Shown: one piece after another, positions 1-5,043 of the stretch | How positions within the stretch are numbered: position 1 is the first letter of the stretch | Layout of the letters: each line of letters begins with the position of its first letter | Assembly: GCA_044356825.1 (NCBI GenBank) | Contig: JBIKVM010000178.1 | Span: forward strand, 1 to 6,007 | Source: JAUREX01 sp044356825 | Lineage (GTDB): Bacteria; Pseudomonadota; Alphaproteobacteria; Rhodobacterales; Rhodobacteraceae | Length of the DNA: 6,007 nucleotides | Direction: 5' to 3' | The notes under the pieces: generated by a model | What the model was told of the DNA's origin: nothing | Seen by the model: the letters and a program-made list of their open reading frames with translations, nothing else | Databases searched by the model: none | Made by a program: the position numbers and the translations under genes

Positions 1-342
1 GCGCTGGTCGATGACGGCACGGCGGCGCGCGCGCTCCAGCGCCGCAACATCGAGCGGATGCAGCTTCAGGGCGCGACCGATGTCTGGCGGCGCGACGCGA
101 CCGCGCTCGGGATCAACCGCGGCGCGTCCTATTCGCTCGTCTTTCTCGATCCGCCCTATGGCGCGGGGCTGGGCGAGGCCGCGCTGGCCTCGGCGGCGGC
201 GGGCGGATGGATTGCCCCGGGCGCGGTCGTCGTCTGGGAAGAGGGGGCGCCACCGGCGATCCCGCACGGCTTCGCGCTGCTGGACCAGCGCCAGCACGGT
301 CGCGCCCTCGTCACCATCCTCGAGGCACACCCCGCCGCCTGA
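1..342 (+). CDS. rsmD: 16S rRNA (guanine(966)-N(2))-methyltransferase RsmD, C-terminal part
   Basis: The reading frame is open from base 1 and ends at TGA 340-342, giving 113 residues; the start lies outside the window. RsmD methylates N2 of G966 in 16S rRNA during 30S assembly, using S-adenosylmethionine, in the cytoplasm. The diagnostic motif is DPPY (bases 148-159) inside LVFLDPPYG, the catalytic motif of N2-guanine and N6-adenine methyltransferases. Around it lie the RsmD-typical order DDG..A...RNIE (SAM-site region), RRDAT, then GGWIAPGAVVVWEE and a final FALLDQRQHG. Family members have about 185 residues, so roughly 70 are missing upstream. The frame is clean and the composition matches the downstream genes. 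Other Rossmann methyltransferases carry DPPY, but the order of the surrounding blocks favours RsmD. The gene is followed after 36 bases by deoC on the same strand, so cotranscription is possible. Confidence 0.9.
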   Translation, partial: ALVDDGTAARALQRRNIERMQLQGATDVWRRDATALGINRGASYSLVFLDPPYGAGLGEAALASAAAGGWIAPGAVVVWEEGAPPAIPHGFALLDQRQHGRALVTILEAHPAA

Positions 343-378
343 CTTGCCGGCAGGGGCGCGATCTGCGAACCTGCGCCC

Positions 379-1359
379 ATGATGCATCCGACCGCCCCCT
401 CTTCCGACGCGTCTGTTCATTCCCGCAATCCGGGGATGGGTCTTGATCTGGACTGGGTATCGGGGGTTCAGGCGAACACCTCGGCGATCGAGCGCCGGAT
501 CGCGGCGCTGCCGGGTCGGCGGAGCGTGAAGAAGGACTGGCAGGCGGCGTGGCTCTGCCGGGCCGTCAGCCTCATCGACCTCACGACGCTGTCGGGGGAT
601 GATACGCCCGGGCGGGTGGCGCGGCTCTGCGCCAAGGCGCGCCAGCCGGTGCGGGCCGATCTGCTCGCGGCGCTCGGGATGGAGGGGCTGACGGTCGGGG
701 CGGTCTGCGTCTATCACGAGATGATCGCGCCCGCGCGTGCGGCCCTTGCGGGCAGCGCGATCCCGATCGCGGCCGTCTCGACGGGCTTTCCCGCGGGCCT
801 CTCGCCCTTTCAGACGCGTATCGCGGAGATCGAGGCCTCGGTCGCGGCCGGCGCGGCCGAGATCGACATCGTGATCTCGCGCCGGCACGCGCTGACCGGC
901 AACTGGCAGGCGCTCTATGACGAGACGCGCGCGATGCGCGCGGCCTGCGGGCCGGCGCACATGAAGGCGATCCTCGCGACCGGAGAGCTCGGCAGCCTGC
1001 GCACCGTCGCGCGCGCCTCGCTGGTCGCGATGATGGCGGGGGCGGATTTCATCAAGACCTCGACCGGCAAGGAACCCGTCAACGCCACCCTGCCCGTCTC
1101 GCTCACCATGCTGCGCGCGATCCGGGCCTATGGCGAGCGGACGGGCCACGCGATCGGCTTCAAGCCCGCGGGCGGCATCTCGAAGGCCAAGGACGCGCTC
1201 GTCTACATGGCGCTCATGCGCGAGGAACTGGGGCGCGCCTGGCTCTCGCCCGCGCTCTTCCGCTTCGGGGCGTCCTCGCTTCTGGGCGACATCGAGCGGC
1301 AACTCGACCACCACCTCGGCGGCGCCTATTCCGCCGCGAACCGCCATCCGATGGGCTAG
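379..1359 (+). CDS. deoC: Deoxyribose-phosphate aldolase (long form)
   Basis: This cytoplasmic class I aldolase splits 2-deoxy-D-ribose 5-phosphate into glyceraldehyde 3-phosphate and acetaldehyde, the last step of deoxynucleoside catabolism. The 326 residues form a TIM barrel. The expected Schiff-base lysine is K196 in HMKAILATGELG, the second catalytic lysine is K226 in FIKTSTGK, the conserved aspartate is D163 in EIDIV, and the phosphate-binding segments are FKPAGG (261-266) and RFGASSLL (295-302). It is longer than the roughly 250-260-residue E. coli type. An N-terminal extension of about 55 residues (IERRIAALPGRRSVKKDWQ) resembles the form also found in animals. The first of two adjacent ATGs was taken; no clear Shine-Dalgarno precedes it, and M20 (ATG at 436) is an alternative. 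The stop is three bases before the aldehyde dehydrogenase start, so the two genes are almost certainly cotranscribed. Confidence 0.93.
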   Translation: MMHPTAPSSDASVHSRNPGMGLDLDWVSGVQANTSAIERRIAALPGRRSVKKDWQAAWLCRAVSLIDLTTLSGDDTPGRVARLCAKARQPVRADLLAALGMEGLTVGAVCVYHEMIAPARAALAGSAIPIAAVSTGFPAGLSPFQTRIAEIEASVAAGAAEIDIVISRRHALTGNWQALYDETRAMRAACGPAHMKAILATGELGSLRTVARASLVAMMAGADFIKTSTGKEPVNATLPVSLTMLRAIRAYGERTGHAIGFKPAGGISKAKDALVYMALMREELGRAWLSPALFRFGASSLLGDIERQLDHHLGGAYSAANRHPMG

Positions 1360-1362
1360 GCC

Positions 1363-3738
1363 ATGACCGTGCGCGACATCTTCGAGAGCCTCGACTACGG
1401 CCCCGCCCCGGAATCGCCCGCCCCGGCGCTCGGCTGGATCGCGGGCCATGGCGGGCGGTTCGGCCATTTCATCGGCGGGCGCTTCAGCGCGCCGGGCGCG
1501 ACCTTCGCCACCCACAACCCCGCGACCGGGGCGACCCTGGCCGAGGTGACGCAAGGCACGCCCGCCGACATCGATGCGGCCGTCGCCGCCGCGCGCCGCG
1601 CGGCGCCGGGCTGGGCGCGGCTCGGCGGGCCGGCGCGGGCGCGCCACCTCTATGCGCTCGGCCGCCTCGTGCAGAAGCACGCCCGCACCCTCGCCGTCCT
1701 CGAGAGCCTCGATTGCGGCAAGCCCATCCGCGAATCGCGCGACATCGACATCCCGCTCGTGGCGCGCCACTTCCACTATCACGCAGGGCTTGCGCAGATC
1801 CTCGCGACCGAGGCGCCCGGCATGGTGCCCTGGGGGGTGTGCGGGGCGGTCATCCCGTGGAACTTCCCGCTCCTCATGCTCGCCTGGAAGGTCGCGCCCG
1901 CGCTTGCCGCCGGCAACACCGTCGTGCTGAAGCCCGCCGAGTGGACCCCGCTCAGCGCCCTCTTCTTCGCCGAGATGACACGCGAGGCGGGACTGCCGCG
2001 CGGGGTGCTCAACATCGTCACGGGCGATGGCGAGACGGGTGCTGCGCTGGTCGCGGCCCCCGTCGACAAGGTCGCCTTCACCGGCTCGACCGAGGTCGGC
2101 CGCGCCATCCGCCGCGCCACCGCCGGCACCGGCAAGGCGCTGACGCTCGAGCTTGGCGGCAAGTCGCCCTACATCGTCTTCGACGACGCCGACCACGACA
2201 GCGCGATCGAGGGGCTGGTCGATGCGATCTGGTTCAACGGCGGGCAGGTCTGCTGCGCGGGCTCGCGCCTCATCGTCCAGGAGGGGGTGGCCGAGCGCTT
2301 CCACACCCGCCTGCGCGCCCGGATGGACCGGCTGCGCGTGGGCGACCCGCTCGACAAGGCAATCGACATGGGCGCGATCGTCGATCCGGTCCAGCGCGAC
2401 CGCATCGCCGCCATGGTCGACGGCTGCACCGCCGCCGCCCCCTATCGCGCGGCCTGCCCGATCCCCGCGGGCTCGTTCTATCCGCCGACGCTGATCGCCG
2501 GCCTCTCGCCCGCCGATCCGCTGATGCAAGAAGAGATCTTCGGCCCCGTCCTCGTCTCGACGACCTTCCGCACGCCCGCCGAGGCGGTCGAGATCGCCAA
2601 CAACACCCGCTACGGCCTCGCCGCGAGCGTCTGGAGCGAGAATGTGAACCTCGCGCTCGACATCGCGCCGCGGCTGCGCGCCGGGGTGGTCTGGATCAAC
2701 GCCACGAACCTCTTTGACGCCGCCGCGGGCTTTGGCGGCGTGCGCGAATCGGGCTTCGGCCGCGAGGGCGGGCGCGAGGGGCTCATGGAATACCTCCGCC
2801 CCTCAATCCACCCCGCGATCCGGCCCCGCCGCGCCGCCCCCGTCGCGCCCGTGCCCGCCCCGGCCGGCACCCCCGAGGTCAGCGACATCGACCGCACCGC
2901 CAAGTTCTGGATCGGCGGCAAGCAGGTCCGCCCCGACGGCGGCACCTCGCGCGCGGTGTGGTCGCGCGGCGGGCGGCTTCTGGGCCATGCGGGCATCGGC
3001 AACCGCAAGGACATCCGCAACGCCGTCGAGGCCGCGCGCGCCGCCCAACCGGGCTGGGCGCGGCTCGGGGCGGCGGGGCGGGCGCAGGTGATCCACTTCC
3101 TGGCCGAGAACCTCTCGGCGCGCGCCGCCGAATTCGCCGGCCGCATCCGCGACCTGACCGGGGCGGGCGCGCCCGAGGCCGCGGCCGAGGTCACGGCCGC
3201 GATCGACAGCCTCTTCACCTGGGCCGCCTGGGCCGACAAGCACGACGGCGCGGCCAAACCCGTCCCGATCCGCGGCATCGCGCTCGCCGTCAACGAACCC
3301 GTGGGGGTCATGGGCATCCTCGCCCCCGACGCGGGCCCGCTCCTCGGCCTCGTGGCGCTCGTTGCCCCCGCGATCGCGATGGGCAACGCCTGCGTCATCG
3401 TCCCCTCGCGCGCCTATCCGCTGGCCGCGACCGACCTCGGGCAGGTCATCGACACCTCGGACGTGCCCGCGGGCGTGGTCAACATCGTCACAGGCCCCGC
3501 CCCCGACCTCGCCGACACGCTCGCCCGCCACCTCGATGTCGACGCAGTCTGGAGCTTCGCGGGCGCCGATGTCGCCGCCACCGTCGAACGCGCCGCCGCC
3601 GGAAACCTCAAGCGCACCTGGGTCTGCCACGGCCGCGAACCCGAATGGCACACCCCCGGCTGGCAAAACCCCGACCCCCGCCCCTTCCTGCGCGCCGCAA
3701 CCGAGGTCAAGACCATCTGGATCCCCTGGGGCGAATAG
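1363..3738 (+). CDS. ALDH16-type aldehyde dehydrogenase with C-terminal half-ALDH domain
   Basis: This 791-residue NAD(P)-dependent aldehyde dehydrogenase probably oxidises acetaldehyde from DeoC to acetate; the substrate is inferred from context. Unit 1 (about 30-480) is complete: N167 in PWNFP, K190 in VVLKPAE, FTGSTEVG (239-246), general base E263 in LELGGKSP, nucleophile C297 in GQVCCAG, and E391 in EEIFGPV. A Pro/Ala-rich linker (about 484-505) follows. Unit 2 (about 511-791) repeats the first half of the fold: PGWARLG occurs at 82-88 and 563-569, and VNIVTG (706-711) matches LNIVTG (216-221). At a constant offset of 490, N167 becomes A657 and K190 becomes V680; the chain ends before any catalytic-cysteine region. 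Ordinary ALDHs have about 500 residues, so this matches ALDH16, whose bacterial members keep the active cysteine that vertebrate ALDH16A1 lost. The start ATG is three bases after deoC, with no strong ribosome site of its own, suggesting translational coupling. Confidence 0.88.
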   Translation: MTVRDIFESLDYGPAPESPAPALGWIAGHGGRFGHFIGGRFSAPGATFATHNPATGATLAEVTQGTPADIDAAVAAARRAAPGWARLGGPARARHLYALGRLVQKHARTLAVLESLDCGKPIRESRDIDIPLVARHFHYHAGLAQILATEAPGMVPWGVCGAVIPWNFPLLMLAWKVAPALAAGNTVVLKPAEWTPLSALFFAEMTREAGLPRGVLNIVTGDGETGAALVAAPVDKVAFTGSTEVGRAIRRATAGTGKALTLELGGKSPYIVFDDADHDSAIEGLVDAIWFNGGQVCCAGSRLIVQEGVAERFHTRLRARMDRLRVGDPLDKAIDMGAIVDPVQRDRIAAMVDGCTAAAPYRAACPIPAGSFYPPTLIAGLSPADPLMQEEIFGPVLVSTTFRTPAEAVEIANNTRYGLAASVWSENVNLALDIAPRLRAGVVWINATNLFDAAAGFGGVRESGFGREGGREGLMEYLRPSIHPAIRPRRAAPVAPVPAPAGTPEVSDIDRTAKFWIGGKQVRPDGGTSRAVWSRGGRLLGHAGIGNRKDIRNAVEAARAAQPGWARLGAAGRAQVIHFLAENLSARAAEFAGRIRDLTGAGAPEAAAEVTAAIDSLFTWAAWADKHDGAAKPVPIRGIALAVNEPVGVMGILAPDAGPLLGLVALVAPAIAMGNACVIVPSRAYPLAATDLGQVIDTSDVPAGVVNIVTGPAPDLADTLARHLDVDAVWSFAGADVAATVERAAAGNLKRTWVCHGREPEWHTPGWQNPDPRPFLRAATEVKTIWIPWGE
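1606..1625 (+). repeat. 20-base exact repeat inside the ALDH gene (second copy 3049-3068)
   Basis: Bases 1606-1625 and 3049-3068 are identical and in the same codon phase. Both encode PGWARLG with one base left over, at equivalent places of the two ALDH units. It is the best-preserved DNA trace of the internal duplication. Because Pro-Gly-Trp is also a common ALDH motif and the codons are the favoured GC-rich ones, the identity could be maintained by codon bias rather than recent copying. Confidence 0.75.
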
Positions 3739-3759
3739 GCCAAACCCCGGACAAACCCC

Positions 3760-3843
3760 TCAGCGAACCCGCTCAAGCACCGAGACGTAATTCGCAACAG
3801 ACGTCCCGCCCATGTTGAAAACACCGGCGGTCCAGTTCGCCCT
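3760..3843 (-). pseudogene. C-terminal remnant of a thiolase-like gene
   Basis: On the - strand the frame ending at TGA 3760-3762 reads FNMGGTSVANYVSVLERVR, which I recognise as the C-terminus of the thiolase / acetyl-CoA acetyltransferase superfamily (type ending NMGG..VANY.S.LER). Going upstream the frame carries only RANWTAGV more before an in-frame TGA at 3844-3846, so about 27 codons remain of a gene normally near 390 codons. The catalytic cysteines and the fold core are absent, so no enzyme can be made. The remnant ends 21 bases from the convergent dehydrogenase stop at 3738. Homology seems to fade somewhere between about 3823 and 3843, where the adjoining sequence looks like part of the recombinase element. 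The truncation is seen directly; the family name comes from one short motif and is moderately sure. Confidence 0.55.
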
Positions 3844-4008
3844 TCAAGCAACAGGTGCCCGCCGTGGCTGCCGTTGTGCAAGACGTGCAACGACCTTGCG
3901 CCCGCGACGTCGAAGGACAGCCACATGGCACACCGGACAGCAAGACGCGTCATCGCGTCTTGCCTGTTCGGCGTCGATCCGTTCCCTTACCACATCCGGG
4001 ATCAGCAT
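3844..4008 (-). CDS. Hypothetical 54-residue protein with a CPVC motif
   Basis: The frame starts at ATG 4006-4008 (MLIPDVVRERIDAEQARRDD...) and stops at TGA 3844-3846. A purine-rich AGGAGAGGGG at 4013-4022 sits at ordinary ribosome-binding distance, the best such site in the window. Residues 23-27 are CCPVC and residue 28 is His, which could be half of a zinc knuckle. The second half is very Arg-rich (LRRRGRKVVARLAQRQPRR), so nucleic-acid binding is conceivable. The gene lies 53 bases downstream of the broken recombinase on the same strand and would be its last cistron. I do not recognise the family. The centre (codons for EQARRDDASC) is also a near-perfect inverted repeat, so the DNA may be conserved for structure rather than protein. 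Alternatively it is a truncated end of a longer zinc-ribbon protein, or no gene at all. Confidence 0.4.
   Translation of the reverse strand: MLIPDVVRERIDAEQARRDDASCCPVCHVAVLRRRGRKVVARLAQRQPRRAPVA
3935..3969. repeat. Strong hairpin: 10-bp perfect inverted repeat, 4-base loop
   Basis: GCAAGACGCG (3940-3949), loop TCAT (3950-3953) and CGCGTCTTGC (3954-3963) form a perfect 10-bp stem. With one bulged C at 3964 the pairing extends by five more pairs (3935-3939 with 3965-3969, one of them G-T). There is no T-tract on either side, so it is not a canonical intrinsic terminator. It lies inside the 54-codon ORF. A transcript hairpin, a protein-binding palindrome or an element end are all possible. Confidence 0.75.
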
Positions 4009-4012
4009 GACG

Positions 4013-4022
4013 CCCCTCTCCT
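4013..4022 (-). promoter_or_regulatory. Ribosome binding site of the 54-codon ORF
   Basis: Read on the - strand, AGGAGAGGGG ends four bases before the ATG at 4006-4008, with the GGAG core about nine bases away. It is the main reason for reporting the small ORF as a possible gene. Other starts in this window have weak or no sites. Confidence 0.5.
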
Positions 4023-4061
4023 GTGGGCATCAGACAATCTGCACTGGGGGCTCGGCAAGGC

Positions 4062-4581
4062 TCAGCCGTAGCCAAGAAACGCGCGCTGCTCGGACCAGCG
4101 CGGCGTGATCGGGTTCAAAAGCGCATCCTTCCCGAGAGGGGGCGTTCGGCCGTCGAGGATCGCGTCGACGATGTCAGCCTCCCCATCGACGCGGTCGTGT
4201 TGAAGGACTGCGGCACCGAGACGAAGGTCACGCCATTGCTGTCGAATTCCTCGATCAGCTTTGCGAAGTCCGCGCGCGACCGGCAGAGGCGGTCGATCCT
4301 GTCGACCACCAACACGTCGACCAGCCCGTCCTCGATGTCGGCCATCAACCGCTTGAGGCCGGGGCGTTCCAGCGTCCCGCCCGAGATGCGCCGTCGTCAT
4401 GCTGATCACGAACCAGCACCCAACCCTCGGACCGCTGGCGCGCGATGAATGCCCCGCAGGCCTCGCGCTGGGCGTGGAGGCTGTTGAACTCCTGTTCCAG
4501 CCCTCTCCCGGAGGATTTCCGGGAGTAGACCGCGCAGCGAAGCTTGCGGACGACCTACGATCTTTTGGGGCGCTTCATCAT
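4062..4581 (-). pseudogene. Large serine recombinase (resolvase/invertase family), inactivated
   Basis: On the - strand three frames together read as one site-specific serine recombinase. From ATG 4579-4581: MMKRPKRS, then TAG at 4555-4557, then VVRKLRCAVYSRKSS, with the catalytic serine expected at codon 23 (4513-4515), then GLEQEFNSLHAQREAC and GWVLVRDQHDDG. One base appears lost near 4386-4393, and the next frame continues ISGGTLERPGL, ADIEDGLVDVLVVDRIDRL, and GVTFVSV.QSFNTT.SMGRLT. Intact relatives go on with LSFAQFERE, a recombinase domain and a zinc-ribbon/coiled-coil region, in total about 500-600 residues. Here the frame passes directly, near 4171-4180, into IVDAILDGR...LG, a third frame resembling the extreme C-terminus, ending at TGA 4062-4064. 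At least three lesions make it non-functional. It follows the DUF2924 remnant, the usual partner order. The gene would have acted in excision, integration or inversion of its element. Confidence 0.85.
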
Positions 4582-4588
4582 CTCTCCC
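4582..4588 (-). promoter_or_regulatory. Ribosome binding site of the former recombinase gene
   Basis: GGGAGAG lies immediately before the first ATG (4579-4581) and leaves five bases between GGAG and the second ATG (4576-4578). The second ATG therefore has the better spacing and was probably the original start, giving a protein beginning MKRPKRS. Confidence 0.45.
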
Positions 4589-4636
4589 GGCCATCCGCCT
4601 GCGCTGGGGGTTTCGCGCGCCTCCGGCAACCGCTGC

Positions 4637-4903
4637 TCACCCCCGATAATTCTTGAGGCCGAATACGACCCATCCGTTCCAGCGCGTGCCGCTGATGACG
4701 CGCAATGGCAGAGAGCGACCAGTAGGGCCCCCCCTGCCTGTCGAAGGCGTCGGCGGTGACGATGACGACGTATTCCGCACCCTGACATTCGCGCAGCAGT
4801 CGCGTGTCGGTGATCGGCATCCTGTCGGTGCGGAGTTGTGTCGCGCGATGCGCCGGGCCTCGGGTAGGGGCAGGATCAGGGCGCGCGGGCCGAATTGGCG
4901 GCG
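4637..4903 (-). pseudogene. DUF2924 family protein, frameshifted and N-terminally degraded
   Basis: DUF2924 proteins are small (about 130-170 residues) and of unknown function; in alphaproteobacteria they are often encoded directly upstream of a large serine recombinase, as here (58 bases apart). The frame from ATG 4818-4820 reads MPITDTRLLREC, then QGAEYVVIVTADAFDRQGG and WSLSAIAR. In intact relatives this is followed by .ITGTRWNG..FFGL. That continuation is present, but in another frame: RVISGTRWNGWVVFGLKNYRG, ending at TGA 4637-4639. Joining them needs two bases near 4699-4704, consistent with loss of one CG from a GCGCGCG run. The usual REW reads REC. Upstream, a fragment in the second frame (FGPRALILPLPEARRIARH, from 4903) may be more of the same gene, implying another shift near 4820-4845. 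No intact N-terminus fits before the GTPase gene at 5044. The C-terminal identification is good; the part above 4820 is tentative. Confidence 0.72.
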
Positions 4904-5043
4904 GTGGCGGCGTGCCGACGCGGGCGCGGCCTGCCTACCAGACCTCGGCGAGGATGGCGCGGACCTCGCGCATGGCGGGGCTCTGGCCCTTTGCCCATCG
5001 GCACGGGCCAATCGCGAGGGTGCGGCCCTATAGCGCCCTTGTC
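4904..5043. other. Unassigned 140 bases between the DUF2924 remnant and the GTPase gene
   Basis: No gene is recognised here. On the - strand one frame reads IGPCRWAKGQSPAMREVRAILAEVW and stops at TAG 4935-4937, with an in-frame TAG upstream after the GTPase stop. Its codons end mostly in G or C, as in real genes of this window, so it may be a degraded gene end. A 12-codon ORF from its ATG would be too short to call. No T-tract terminator was seen after the GTPase stop. Confidence 0.3.

Larger units (their letters stand above)
3844..4903 (-). mobile_element. Decayed DUF2924-serine recombinase module (element remnant)
   Basis: Three features in one direction (DUF2924 remnant, recombinase remnant, 54-codon ORF) form a compact module with gaps of 58 and 53 bases. 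Both recognisable genes are broken. The module is flanked on one side by a gene scrap (thiolase-like C-terminus) and on the other by an apparently intact gene end. Sampled GC (57% at 4201-4260, 63% at 3841-3900) is below that of the dehydrogenase gene (80% at 2101-2160). I found no convincing attachment-site repeats at the edges, so the limits given are those of the recognisable content. That it came in as a mobile element is inferred from the recombinase and the broken neighbour. Confidence 0.55.

Noticed and set aside
345..378. Palindrome TGCCGGCA (345-352) and a 6-bp inverted repeat GGGCGC/GCGCCC (354-359, 373-378) before deoC
   Set aside because: Such short GC-rich symmetries are common by chance here; no T-tract and no known operator is recognised, so neither a terminator nor a regulatory site is called.
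1713..2717. 334-codon + strand ORF in another frame of the dehydrogenase gene
   Set aside because: Extremely Arg-rich, low-complexity translation that follows from the codon bias of the true frame.
2610..3666. Long - strand ORFs (262 and 287 codons) opposite the dehydrogenase gene
   Set aside because: Biased Arg/Ala/Pro/Gly/Asp composition typical of shadow frames; the + strand frame carries the full set of ALDH motifs.
3741..3759. Eight-base direct repeat CAAACCCC, two copies three bases apart, between the convergent genes
   Set aside because: Too short and simple to assign a function; not a terminator hairpin.
3414..3953. 179-codon - strand ORF running from the dehydrogenase 3' end across the thiolase scar
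   Set aside because: It is in a different frame from the recognisable FNMGG peptide and from the 54-codon ORF, and shows no family motif.
3812..4108. Short + strand ORFs of 98 and 65 codons opposite the 54-codon ORF
   Set aside because: No motif and no ribosome site; the opposite strand carries the better-supported small ORF.
3836..5043. Possible attachment-site pair CGCCCTT near 3836-3846 and 5034-5043
   Set aside because: Only seven bases match, too few in this composition to claim target-site duplication or att sites.
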